From Actinidia chinensis (lineage: Eukaryota > Streptophyta > Magnoliopsida > Ericales > Actinidiaceae): 12,500 bases of DNA. A program made the position numbers and the translations under genes. Below the pieces are notes generated by a model, which saw nothing but the letters and a program-made list of their open reading frames with translations, had not been told where the DNA came from and made no database searches. Shown here piece by piece: positions 1 to 7,988 of this stretch. Positions within the stretch are counted from its first letter, which is position 1; each line of letters opens with the position of its first letter. Location of the stretch: contig CM018910.1 in the NCBI GenBank assembly GCA_009663005.1, positions 14,937,081-14,949,580 on the forward strand. The letters run 5' to 3'.

Positions 1-165
1 ATAAGACGAGCTTTATAGCGGTCTATAAAACCATCATAGCGACTTATGATTTTATACACCTATTTACAATTAATCACAATTTTTCTTGGAGGAAGAACGA
101 GATCCCAAGTGTGGATTTTAGTCAATGCCTACAATTCTTCTACCATTGCTTGTTGCAAAAAATGG
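1..165 (-). pseudogene. Ty1/copia reverse transcriptase, N-terminal start (broken, runs off the window)
   Basis: The minus-strand translation contains MVEEL, then ALTKIHTWDLVLPP, VYKI and RYKARL in one frame. This is the very conserved opening of the plant copia RT domain (RVT_2: EE..AL..N.TW.LV.LP...CKWVYK...RYKARLVAKG). Two in-frame stops interrupt it. A TAG at 129-131 falls between MVEEL and AL. A TAG at 60-62 replaces the family's invariant Trp just before VYK, a TGG-to-TAG change. The catalytic YVDD region would lie beyond the left edge. The identification rests on the motif string and is strong; the copy is clearly dead. Confidence 0.82.
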
Positions 166-263
166 TTAATACTAGCGGAGGGAGGCTCATGTTGAGAAAG
201 AATAGTAGAGAAACAACGATAGTAAGAATATAGGTAGGTAATAGTAGAGACGAGCACATGGTT
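166..263 (-). pseudogene. Decayed integrase C-terminus to RT linker of the copia element
   Basis: In an intact copia polyprotein, roughly 200 or more residues separate the integrase core from RT. Here fewer than about 40 codons remain between the last integrase-like residues near 264 and the start of RT near 152. The minus-strand translation shows only short serine/tyrosine/leucine-rich pieces without a stable frame. The stretch is best read as a linker shortened by deletion. No motif supports a finer call. Confidence 0.45.
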
Positions 264-752
264 CTAACTTGGTGTGTTCATGTGGCTGGAGTAAGATAAA
301 ATATGCACATCCAAAGACTCGAAATTGGCTATATTCACGGTGAACACCATAGAGGCGTTCATATGGGGATTGGTTGTCAATGATAGGAGAGGGAACACAA
401 TTAATGGTATAGATGACAGTGAGAGTAGCTTCTCCCCAAAATCGCTCAGGGCAAAAACTGTGTCTAGAATATGTCGATGTTTTTCATTTAGCGCGTCCAT
501 TTTGTTAGGAAGTGCCAGAACAAGAACTATGTGGAAGGGTATCATTATGGCAAATAATATAAATTCTGTTTCTGTGTACTCCATTGCATTGTTGAAGTGA
601 ATTTTTTTGATAGGGCGACCATATTGTGTTTGAACCATGGCATTGAAATCATTATATATTTGGGGTAACTCATAACGATTTTTCAAAAGGTAGATCCAAG
701 TAAAACGGGTATAGTTGTCGACAAAAATGACAAAGTACTTAGAGCCCCCCAT
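264..752 (-). pseudogene. Ty1/copia integrase catalytic core (rve domain), inactivated
   Basis: The 162-codon open stretch begins MGGSKYFVIFVDNYTRFTWIYLL, the hallmark opening of copia integrase cores, and continues with QIYNDFNAMVQTQYGRPIK and later EKHRHILDTV. Integrase inserts the cDNA using a D-D-E triad. The first Asp codon is kept just upstream (GAC, plus-strand 754-756, in a HSD context), but several codons of the D.WGP linker are missing right after it. The second Asp is Asn here (NNAMEY; AAC at 591-593). At the Glu position the matching frame has AAA (487-489) followed by a TGA stop (484-486). Past EKHRHILDT the frame is open but no longer follows the family, because of frameshifts. 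The Met at 752 is an accident of decay, not a true start. Confidence 0.88.
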
Positions 753-756
753 AGTC

Positions 757-977
757 AGAATGAATTAAATCAATGGAGCAGATTAAACAAAATCACTGTT
801 ATTAAATAGCAATGCAGTTTGACAAGTTGACAAGATAAGCAATCAATATCTTCATTTTTAACTGAACCCAATTGACCACTAGACACTAAAATACGTAGAT
901 GTCTAAAGGACATATGACCTAGACCAGAATGCCAAAGACCGAAGGTTGTGCGAAATGAGGCGGAAGCAGCATATCGA
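757..977 (-). pseudogene. Copia GAG-pre-integrase / integrase HHCC zinc-finger domain, truncated
   Basis: The minus strand reads ASFRTTFGLWHSGLGHMS, then LRILVSSGQLGSV and DCLSCQLVK. This is the GAG-pre-integrase signature: LWH.RLGH, the two His, then C..C, together the HHCC zinc site at the integrase N-terminus. The four ligands are present. Downstream the frame meets a stop (TGA) shortly before the HSD of the core. Upstream the coding sequence ends at position 977, where protease and gag should continue, because the gypsy LTR begins there. Confidence 0.85.
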
Positions 978-1731
978 TGTCACGCCCCGGTCAACAAAAG
1001 CTTTGCCACATGACAAACAACTCAAATGCGGAAAAGTCAAACTAATAATAATCTTACAACCCGTTGTCTTTCATCAGAGTAACTGTACATCTATCCCTCT
1101 ATTGGGACCCTGCTCTTCATGAGCTAATCAATACAAAGTCTGGAGGATAATCCATAGACCATGCCCACAACCGGCTTAAAGAATAATTACAACTCCAAAA
1201 ATACTTTTACATATTTTCTAGACAAAAAATAGAGTAACGGCAAGCACATCCCACGAATAGTATAGCCCTCGTTACCTGAAAATTTCATTTAGTAAAAAGG
1301 TGAGTTACTTGAAAAGATTTAACAATGGACTTGAATCTCAAGCCAAAACCATGATAGCATACTATACAATGAAAATATGATGCACAAAATCATGTGTTTC
1401 ATTCATATCAAAATATACTTTTGATTTTCAATCCGTGATTTTTCACAAACAGCCTGGCTTTTCTCTAAACATTCATCACTCTAACAATACACCATTTAAA
1501 TCCATGATTTATCAAATCAATGATTTCACACCAACTATTGGCTTTCTCGAAAAGTAATAATCTCATTCTTTAGAATTTATCAAATTCTAAAATTCATGTA
1601 TTTTTTTTTCCAAAAGGTAAATATTCAATCTTGGAATGACACAGGTGGGCTAGGCTAACACCTGATCCAACCTCATCATGCGATAAGCATCGGAGTATGT
1701 CGAGATAACGTCTAGGTCAACTTCCGCTGTG

Positions 1732-1894
1732 CTTTCACCGTGGGCTATGACATTCCCTCTATACAAAACAGTCCGCATTCCTCAGCTTTCTTCTAGGGAA
1801 TTTCGTCTCTCGGACTTTCACCGAAGGTTTGAATACCCATATATGAATCTTGCCATCTAGGACATTCCTTTAGGACTTTCACCGAAAGTTTGAC
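1732..1894. repeat. Degenerate tandem repeat, ACTTTCACCGAA core, in the gypsy LTR
   Basis: GGACTTTCACCGAAGGTTTGA occurs at 1812-1832 and again, with one change, 60 bases later (1872-1892). A more diverged copy, GCTTTCACCGTGGGCTATGA, starts at 1731, 83 bases before. The units are preceded or followed by related words such as GACATTCC. This looks like a decayed repeat of about 60 bases internal to the LTR. Confidence 0.7.
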
Positions 1895-1960
1895 ATAACC
1901 CAATGTACACCAATCGCTATTTGCCCTCCGTGTGATTTTTCTCGTATAGTCCTAGCGTGT

Positions 1961-2125
1961 CATTCTCAAAACCATTTCCACGTTATCCTTTTCCAAAACA
2001 ATTTTCCATCAAATCATTCTCAAGAACTATTTTCACGTAAAACCCATTCTCAAAATCATTTTTCTTAAATCATCTCAAAATCCTTTTCACGTAAACATTC
2101 TCTCAACCATTTACTCAAAACGTTT
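1961..2125. repeat. Degenerate 25-30 base tandem repeat (CATTCTCAAAACCATTTTCACGTAAA-like) in the gypsy LTR
   Basis: Units beginning CATTCTCAA or close variants start at 1961, 2015, 2045, 2071 and 2096, spaced 54, 30, 26 and 25 bases. Several carry TTTCACGTAAA or CCACGTTA, so a CACGT word recurs once per unit. CACGT is the core of plant G-box-type sites, but in a decayed LTR this is only a possibility. The array is almost free of G on the plus strand. Confidence 0.7.
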
Positions 2126-2380
2126 GCATTTGCCTAAGGCCACAATACTCAACAAATATGTCATTACCAATTCTATATCAAGAAAACCATCATTGAAACC
2201 ATTTAAAATTGTATTTAATGTAAAAACTTTATTCTCCACTCATTCGTCAAAGAATAGATTTTAAAATTTCACATACCAAATGTTTATTATGAAAAATTAA
2301 TACAACATAATATATACACAATATAGTCATGCTCAAAGTAAAACTATTTTAATTTTTTTTTACTGTTCAAAAAATTTTAG

Positions 2381-2660
2381 GTGTCGCACGGCTGAAAATC
2401 TGTTGTCGACACCATATCAGAGCCAAAATTTTCTAATTCCTGCTCAAGGCGTCGACACTAAAAAGTGTCAGCAACCAATGTCAGTACTAAAATATGAATT
2501 TTCACTATTCAAAGTGTCGACACCATGTCACATCAACCATCAGTCACAAATTTCTCACATTCCTCGCCTTTCCAAGGTTTCGACACCAACCTCAGTTCCA
2601 ATTTCTCAAATCCTCCTCTTCAAATATTCTACACCAACTCCTAGGTGTCTCCACCCCCAA
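2381..2660. repeat. Array of GTGTCGACAC-type palindromic repeats in the gypsy LTR
   Basis: The palindrome GTGTCGACAC or a close variant occurs at 2381 (GTGTCGCAC), 2403-2412 (TTGTCGACAC), 2449-2458 (GCGTCGACAC), 2465 (GTGTCAGCA), 2514-2523 (exact), 2578-2587 (TTTCGACACC), 2627 (TTCTACACC) and 2645 (GTGTCTCCACC). The clearest spacings are 65 and 64 bases, with shared flanks such as CACAAATTTCTCA and CCAACCTCAG. Read on the plus strand in one frame the array codes a repeating VSTP, which produces a 99-codon open stretch (2403-2702) that I regard as a by-product of the repeat and not a gene. The same motif recurs in the Sirevirus LTR. Confidence 0.8.
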
Positions 2661-3379
2661 ACACCAACCACAAATTTCACAATTTCTTCAATTTTAATCT
2701 AAATCCAAATTTTTATTTAGGGTTCCTATACCCACAATATTATCTCAATAACTTTAAGAGCCCTTAACAACAATTTCAAAGTAAAATCCACAAGAAAACC
2801 CCCTTTCCTCAATCTAAAAAGCAATGCCAAGCTCCAAAACAAAATGGTGAAGATGATGAGATAAACCTCAACTCTACTAGCTCTCACGATTTCAAACTTT
2901 CTTGGCTCAATACGTAGCGCCTCGTTGTGTAATATATTCTCCAAATGATCACTATCAAAAATTCACTCCAACTCACTGATCTAAGTTCACAATGGCAAAC
3001 CTTTTTGACTCCAAACCTAAAGATAGAGGAGAAGGGAGAAGAAGACCCGACAAAATAAACATCCTACCTTCTTGTAATTTAGGTCAAATATGAAATGACA
3101 ACAAATGCCTTCATGGGCCCCTTGGGGCTTTGTTTGGCCCAAGCACAAATCCAAACACAACCAATATTGGGTCCACTCCATTTGGCCCATTTTCTCACAC
3201 ATCTTCTTCCTTCAAACCCATTCCATCCACTTAAATTCACATGGCCCAATTAAAATTTAATGGTCCATATAATATATACTAAAGCCCGTAAGAAATATAT
3301 ATTACATATATATATGCACGTTGCATAATGTACCACACACATTGCGTCTAATTATTAAAAAAAATTTTGACCCTTACTA

Positions 3380-3420
3380 CCTCCACCACTTTAAAGGAAA
3401 TTTCCGTTTCGTCGGAAATT
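3380..3420 (-). promoter_or_regulatory. Polypurine tract and conserved 3' tail of the gypsy element
   Basis: On the minus strand 3394-3380 reads TTAAAGTGGTGGAGG, a purine-rich tract right next to the LTR, and before it comes AATTTCCGACGAAACGGAAA. Plant gypsy elements commonly end with a sequence close to AATTTCGAGGACGAAATT followed by a short purine tract and the LTR. The tract is the RNase H-resistant primer for plus-strand cDNA synthesis. It is interrupted by several pyrimidines here, consistent with age. Confidence 0.65.
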
Positions 3421-3629
3421 AGATAACATACTAGATAGCTAAACGATCTGGATACCTTGCGCAACCCAAAACTCCGCGCTCCCAGTAAACCTCTCCACGT
3501 CAGTCTAACACAATCATCACCTACATGGTTTGTCATATAAATGCCTCAAAGAAGGCGTCTCCCACTACTCGCTTGATAACTATTGTTTACACGCGAACTC
3601 CACAAAGTGTAGGTGTCCCTCCTATGATC
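3395..3629 (-). pseudogene. Decayed C-terminal end of the gypsy polyprotein
   Basis: This stretch lies between the integrase core and the polypurine tract, where the integrase C-terminal domain and, in chromoviruses, a chromodomain would be. An open stretch of 62 codons (3536-3348, minus) crosses it into the LTR, but its translation shows no conserved GPF/Y or chromodomain motif. At about 235 bases it is much shorter than the several hundred bases expected, so a deletion is likely. The call rests on position and on the downstream tail motif. Confidence 0.4.
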
Positions 3630-3995
3630 CCCCAATCAAGTACGCACTGCCCAAAGCATGTCTCTAGAATATAATAGTTGCTTAAAACTGCTCGTCATTC
3701 TAAGGATAACGCCGTTCTAAACCTCAAAGCCTTGATCCAAGAGCGTATTGTATCCTCCCCTTTCCAAAAGAGCAATATAAAACGTAGATCTCTATTTAAA
3801 CAATAAGCCACAGGAAACCCATGAAGTCTAACGATCTCCCAAACTAAGAACATCAGATCCTCTGCTGAATTTTGCAGACGGATATAAGACAAAGTTTGAC
3901 TTTAGTCAACGACGAACACAATCCAAATTACGTGCATGCCCCCCCCCAAAGACCTAGGCAAACTCCGTAAAAGAAATCCGTCATGTTTACTCCGC
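3630..3995 (-). pseudogene. Ty3/gypsy integrase catalytic core, inactivated
   Basis: On the minus strand a 65-codon open stretch (3892-3695) contains WEIVRLHGFPVAYCLNRDLRF and KALRFRTAL, matching the plant gypsy core ..REIVRLHG.PVSIVSDRD.RF...F.TAFHPQTDGQSERTIQ... Upstream, around 3895-3990, another frame gives VIWIVFVVD and, near 3985, a GATTTC context compatible with the first catalytic Asp. Downstream, the DNA at 3640-3695 still follows the QTDGQSERTIQ.LEDMLRA segment, but in shifted frames. The second catalytic Asp codon is AAT (Asn) at 3794-3796, and the Glu codon position reads TAA at 3682-3684. A run of nine C at 3939-3947 may mark one slippage frameshift. Confidence 0.85.
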
Positions 3996-4238
3996 CATTC
4001 AATAATGGCTAATTGCCTCAATTAATACCCTAAGTAGTGCAACACTATATGTGTATTTAACAAGACACCCAATGCGGAAACGAGATAATCTAGCGAAGCC
4101 TATATCGTCCAATCTCTAAAGCATCGACAATCTGGTCAACATGGTAGTAAAATTCGTCCAAAACGCAATACCAAATTTTTCATATTCCTCTTTGTCCTAG
4201 TATCCAACTTGACAATTTGGGTTAAACGATACGCATTT

Positions 4239-4424
4239 TTATCTGGTATACTTAAAGATATCCCGCAATATCACTGTCCTATTGTTCTTAATATTTAATT
4301 CTAAAATAGTGACATTAATCCTAACATTGTAACAGACCTCAAAAAGGACGATAAACAACATTTGGTGCTCTGTCATCCTGTCCTCTACTAACGATGATCG
4401 CAAAGACAACCACAATATTTTCAA
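4239..4424 (-). pseudogene. Gypsy RNase H to integrase junction (VVADALSR-like tether), decayed
   Basis: The 61-codon open stretch includes LRSSLVEDRMTEHQ and later NVRINV and TVILRDI. At DNA level its first 25 bases (4424-4400, minus) follow the codons of the conserved N-VVADALSR motif at the end of gypsy RNase H; the reading frame is shifted by one, so the motif is visible only in pieces (NIVV). It is followed by a serine-rich, acidic patch, as in the family. The location about 400 bases before the integrase first Asp fits. I am moderately confident because the position and DNA match agree while the protein match is partial. Confidence 0.5.
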
Positions 4425-5813
4425 TCAACCATTCCAATTATCAACGTCAAACTAGTCATTGTCCTAATCGATAAAGTCAAACTTAAAACTCAATCAAACG
4501 ACTCCGATCACACTTCAAATTCATTACCAAATAATCACATCTCTCAATTGGCTCCCTCAACCTTCAAACACATAAGTCATTAAATATTTCACTTACCATC
4601 ATGGCCGTCTAATGTGGTAAACAATAACAAAAAAAAAATCAACACAACGTTCAAATAGATCAACTTCCATCCTTTCAAATCTGTCTTCTTATCAAATAAC
4701 TCTTCATATGTAATCCAAAATATTCCTTTCCAAGCCAAAAGAATTTAACCATATTCGTTTCTAACTCCAATCAAAAAAAAAGAATTTGCATCTATTTAGA
4801 ACTATAAATTCCATTTAGATCACACTCAACATACTTTTCAAATGTTACCCACAATATTTCATAACTATAACCATATCACGTTCTTTCCCCACTTCCTTCA
4901 GGCAAAACCCAGTAAATTCAACAAGTACTCATTACAATCAGGATTAGTTCACAAGTTTACTAAAAGTCTCTCAAAACTCTCCATACTTAACATCAACCAT
5001 AATCTCGTTAGAGCTTACATCCACATTCAAATGTTCCTCGTAACTCCTTCTTGTACTCTCAGTCTATTTACATTACATCGTGCATTTCTTTTAGTAATTA
5101 GTCTCCTATTTATTCCACCAAACAACCATCCTTACAAGCAGTGATTCATCGTATTAATCTTTCAATACCACGCTAGTCAACACCAATGGCCATTCCTTTT
5201 CTTTCCAATCATTTAAAATCAAAATCAAATCCATTTCCAATAAATGGAACTCAAATGTGTTTCTAATGAATAAACTCAGTTACACATTAAAGATTTAAAA
5301 ATCTTATGATCCACAAGGTTAAGAAATTCTTACACCCTAAAATTGGTTTACTTCCCACCATCCATGTGCACTTCCGTTCAACACAAATATAAAAAAAATT
5401 CAATCACCAAACAGTCTTCCAAAAAAAAATGATTCAAGTGTATCCACTATTCACTTTCAAACTATTTCCGGTATTAGTCCAACATAATACATTCAACTTT
5501 GTCCCTCAAACTTCAATTAATTCGAACTAAGTTACTTATCCTATAGTGATGAGAGGACAAAAGTATGCCAACAAGAACAAATCAAACCTATCAATAACTT
5601 CACCATTAGCCATTCCTTATACTGCAATCCAATTAAAATAATTAATTCTACTATCCACTATCTTACTATACCATTGATGTCTTTTATTGATACTTCGGAC
5701 CAAAGTATTAATCTCATATATGATCCTTATTAACTCATATATAACCTTCACACTGATCTCGAATAAATTCAAAATTTATAATGTTCCCTTCCAATCTACG
5801 AGTCCTAACAAAT
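4425..5813 (-). pseudogene. Stretch where gypsy protease, RT and RNase H should be; no motif recognisable
   Basis: Position between gag and the RNase H-integrase junction implies protease, reverse transcriptase and RNase H, but about 1.4 kb is less than the roughly 2 kb expected. I could not find the RT Y/F-x-DD box, a DSG/DTG protease box or any open frame over 100 codons on the minus strand. The plus strand is conspicuously short of G: in 4801-4860 I count 2 G against 15 C. Plus-strand open stretches such as 4842-5144 (100 codons) and 5687-5902 match nothing I know and are probably chance results of the low G content. Either the region is extremely decayed or unrelated sequence replaced part of it. 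Confidence 0.4.
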
Positions 5814-6603
5814 TTAACATAAGGAAAAGTACTCGACAACAGAGGCCTCCATTATTGCTCTTTTTGTCCTGCTTTCCCTCTGACGGTCCTGCCCTGGACT
5901 AGCTTGGTCATATGCATAAGCCTGTCCCGAGTTCTCTCTGACCCTTCTGACCACCAAAGCATTGTGGTCTCCGAGCCTCCCACATGCCTTTCCTCCTATG
6001 TTTGTACATTGCTCTCTAATGTGACGCACTTGACTCACAGTGAAAACAAGTAGGTGGTTTTCTAACCTTTTGACTGCTTCCTGCTCCTGCCCGCGGAGTC
6101 TCCCCCTTGTCTCGACTGCCTCTTCTACCCTTCAGTAGGTAGCCCGCAACACGATGTCCTGATTGGTGTACAACCAAATAATCGACCCCTCCTTCCGAGA
6201 TGCTCTGTTTCAAATGACAATAGCACTTTTTAGTTTTTTTTTGAAAAGTGTCCCTTCAGACTGTGCACTAGTACCCTCACTTGAGATTTTGGATGTGTAA
6301 TATCCTCCTAGTCTCATTCACACCTTCCCTTTAACTACTCTAGTATCCACCGGCTCTTCTACGCCGACTACTGGGTGGACTTCCTTTCATTTCCTTGCAC
6401 GATGTTTCCACCTCCTGTTTCAATGGCGGGAACCCCTTCTCTTCATAAATTCCGTACCACTAATCACCGCTACGGTGGTGCACGTCCACACCCAAATGTG
6501 TCCAACCGAAAGCGTTGGCTTCTCCCTCCTCGCTGACTCGTGGTGATTGTCATTATTCACCTTCGTCACGGTTGTTGGCCCAGAAAACAACCAAGCAGAG
6601 GGG
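5814..6603 (-). pseudogene. Ty3/gypsy gag remnant with CCHC zinc knuckle, frameshifted
   Basis: Gag is the capsid/nucleocapsid protein that packages the element RNA. A zinc knuckle is visible on the minus strand: CFHC from codons at 6037-6048, then HIREQC from 6006-6023. C-X2-C-X4-H-X4-C needs 42 bases, but 43 separate the outer ends, so one extra base between the second Cys and the His breaks it. Before it is a basic, glycine-rich stretch (KGRRGSRDKG) typical of the nucleocapsid; after it, REN..QAYAYDQASPGQDRQRES and ASVVE, which resembles the segment just before gypsy protease. Further upstream, around 6456-6350, YEEKGFPPLKQE resembles the capsid F.E.YFP..... segment. The 5' end is cut by the element starting at 6604. 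Confidence 0.7.
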
Positions 6604-6900
6604 TGTTGAAATTGATTTTTTCATAATTTTCTAGATGACAATTAGATTAAATTAAAGTTTAAATTTAATCAATCGATCTATAATTAATTATGTGCAGAAA
6701 AGCATATACACTGCAGAATCAAATAAAAGCAAAGTAAGACATTAAGCAAACACAAAGATTTACCGAGGTTCGATCACAATGTGTGATCTACGATTCCGCC
6801 CAACCTCCGCAAGATCTTCTTTTCTTCCATCTACTTTGGTATCCGCAACTTACAATGGAGGGAGCTGATATTCTAGTACTGCTCAGCTCACTTTAACAGC

Positions 6901-7175
6901 CAAGTAGTTTTTGTCCAGCCTCCACTCAAACTTCCTAGTGTTTTAGCTCCAAGAGGAAACCTCAAAACTCTTAAGTGTTTTTGGGCTTTCGTACAGAGAA
7001 ACACTCAAAACCTCTAACTAAGTATTTTTGTCTAGCTACACTCAATTTCCTAATGTTTTACTTACACGAGGAAACACGTCCCAACACTCTTAAGTGTTGT
7101 GGCTTTTTTACAAGAGGAAACACTCAAAACTCTCACCCAAGTTGTTTTGTCCAAGCTACACTCAAACTTATAGGA
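6901..7175. repeat. Tandem repeat of about 118 bases with 40-base subunits in the Sirevirus LTR
   Basis: The word AAGTA-TTTTTGTC(C/T)AGC...ACTCAA begins near 6902, 7020 and 7139, spacings of 118 and 119 bases. Each unit holds two shorter related pieces of the form AGTGTTTT...AGAGGAAACACTCAAAACT, starting near 6937, 6974, 7052 and 7093. The piece boundaries carry CTCTTAAGTGTT, which is partly self-complementary. Two full units and a partial third are present, diverged by small changes. Confidence 0.78.
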
Positions 7176-7484
7176 TATAGATGTACTCACCAAGCTGATA
7201 CAAAATTAAGGTGAAAACAAACTCTCTTTGAAGAGTAGATAGGAGTTGGAAAGCTCAACCTTGGTGACAAAGGGGAATTTTTTGAGAGAATTGGCAAATG
7301 TGAAACTCTTTGACTGATTAATCCATGTTATGCATTAGTTGGTTCAACAAATGCAACCCTCAAATATTGTGGAAACTTGTATTTTAAGGCCTTGAACTCA
7401 ATATGTCCGCTGATGGTGGATGGAGGCCCATTTTAATACTGTCTTGAATCTTTACACTTTAAAAACATAGACGTTGCGCCCTAG

Positions 7485-7588
7485 GTGTCGACCTTTCACC
7501 ATAGGTGTTCCGACACTTGCATTCCCAGGATTTAAGTATTGGCTACTGACAAAAAGTTCGACCACTTCTATTTCAGTTGTCGACCACC
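7485..7588. repeat. First patch of GTGTCGAC-type motifs in the Sirevirus LTR
   Basis: GTGTCGACC at 7485-7493, GTGTTCCGACAC at 7505-7516, GTTCGACCAC from 7556 and GTTGTCGACCACC at 7576-7588 are variants of one palindromic motif. Here the right half is usually CGACC(A) rather than CGACAC. They sit about 400 bases from the exact copies at 8048-8134. Confidence 0.6.
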
Positions 7589-7663
7589 TTCCCGCAGATT
7601 CGGTTTTAGTGTGCAGTGTTCAGTAAATTGCCGCATAACTTTTTCGATACTTGGAATTTTGAG

Positions 7664-7685
7664 GCGCCGCCCGTTTGTGCGGTGC
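7664..7685. other. GC-rich hairpin in the Sirevirus LTR
   Basis: GCGCCGC (7664-7670) and GCGGTGC (7679-7685) can pair over seven bases with one G-T wobble around an eight-base loop CCGTTTGT. It is an island of CpG-containing sequence in an otherwise AT-rich LTR. GC-rich palindromes are described in Sirevirus LTRs, but I cannot verify that this is the same element. Confidence 0.5.
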
Positions 7686-7988
7686 GAAACTAGACTTCGG
7701 GGATACAATATAGCTTAATAAATTATCATCTTGGACTTGGAAGTATGAGATAATATATTTGAAGTTGCTGCAGAATTTCCCAAAAACAGAGGTCGCTCTT
7801 TGATCATAACTTTTCAATATTTGAGTTGCTCATGAATTTAGTCTCATTGGAATCTTACGTCAAGATCTTGAAGATAGACTCAAACTTTTCCGTATTTGGA
7901 TCTTTATTTAGCTCAAGATATTTGCATTTGATAGTCGGCTGCAATTCACTCCAAATTCTTTAGTTCTGACATTTGGTGCTGAGGTTGG

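Larger units (their letters stand above)
1..977 (-). mobile_element. Ty1/copia retrotransposon remnant (internal pol fragment)
   Basis: On the minus strand this stretch gives, in order, a GAG-pre-integrase/HHCC zinc-binding region, an integrase core and the N-terminal start of a reverse transcriptase. That is the domain order of Ty1/copia pol, where integrase precedes RT; in Ty3/gypsy it follows. It is a pseudogene with several stops and frameshifts and a shortened integrase-RT linker. It runs off the left edge inside RT. On the right it stops abruptly at 977/978, where the sequence changes to the terminus of a gypsy LTR, so it was the insertion target of that element. No LTR of this copia element is in the window. 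I do not assign a lineage. Confidence 0.85.
978..3379 (-). repeat. 3' long terminal repeat of the Ty3/gypsy element (about 2.4 kb)
   Basis: The left end is TGTCACGCCCCGG at 978, which on the coding (minus) strand is the LTR end CCGGGGCGTGACA. The right end lies at about 3377-3379, directly beside a purine-rich tract (minus strand), and reads TAGTAAGGGTC; the expected TG has apparently decayed to TA, so this boundary is good to a few bases. Flanks differ (ATCGA on the left, purine tract on the right), so this is a 3' LTR joined to internal sequence rather than a solo LTR. Inside are three tandem-repeat patches (1732-1890, 1961-2125, 2381-2660) and a TATA-rich stretch near 3265-3315 that could belong to the U3 promoter. 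There are no genes; the open stretches inside (for example minus 2726-2944 and 3017-3202) match nothing I know. Confidence 0.75.
978..6603 (-). mobile_element. Ty3/gypsy LTR retrotransposon, 5' part displaced by a nested insertion
   Basis: Reading on the minus strand from 6603 downward the order is gag with zinc knuckle (6603-5814), an unrecognisable stretch where protease and RT belong (5813-4425), the RNase H to integrase junction (4424-4239), integrase core (about 3995-3630), C-terminal tail (3629-3395), polypurine tract, and 3' LTR (3379-978). Integrase after RNase H is the Ty3/gypsy order. The 3' coding tail, the polypurine context and the LTR end CGGGGCGTGACA resemble plant chromovirus-type (Tekay/Del-like) elements, but lineage is only an inference. 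Left flank 973-977 (ATCGA) is the candidate target-site duplication; its partner should lie beyond the 5' LTR, outside this window. The copy is interrupted at 6603/6604 by the Sirevirus-like element. Confidence 0.8.

Noticed and set aside
325..600. 91-codon plus-strand open stretch
   Set aside because: It is the complement of the copia integrase core on the minus strand, which has clear family motifs.
2403..2702. 99-codon plus-strand open stretch with repeating VSTP/SQ words, as a possible repeat protein
   Set aside because: It lies inside the gypsy LTR, starts with TTG rather than ATG, and its periodicity comes from the GTGTCGACACC DNA repeat. No family match.
2726..3202. Minus-strand open stretches of 72 and 61 codons (2944-2726 and 3202-3017)
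   Set aside because: Both fall inside the gypsy LTR and have no recognisable domains; LTRs normally do not encode proteins.
978..3379. Solo gypsy LTR
   Set aside because: The flanking pentamers do not match and the right end is joined to a polypurine tract and gypsy coding remnants.
4842..5144. 100-codon plus-strand open stretch with hydrophobic C-terminus, as a possible small membrane protein
   Set aside because: Low G content removes many stop codons by chance. No recognisable domain or promoter context, and it sits in a decayed gypsy interior.
5687..5902. 71-codon plus-strand open stretch with basic C-terminus
   Set aside because: It overlaps gag sequence on the minus strand at its right end and shows no family motif.
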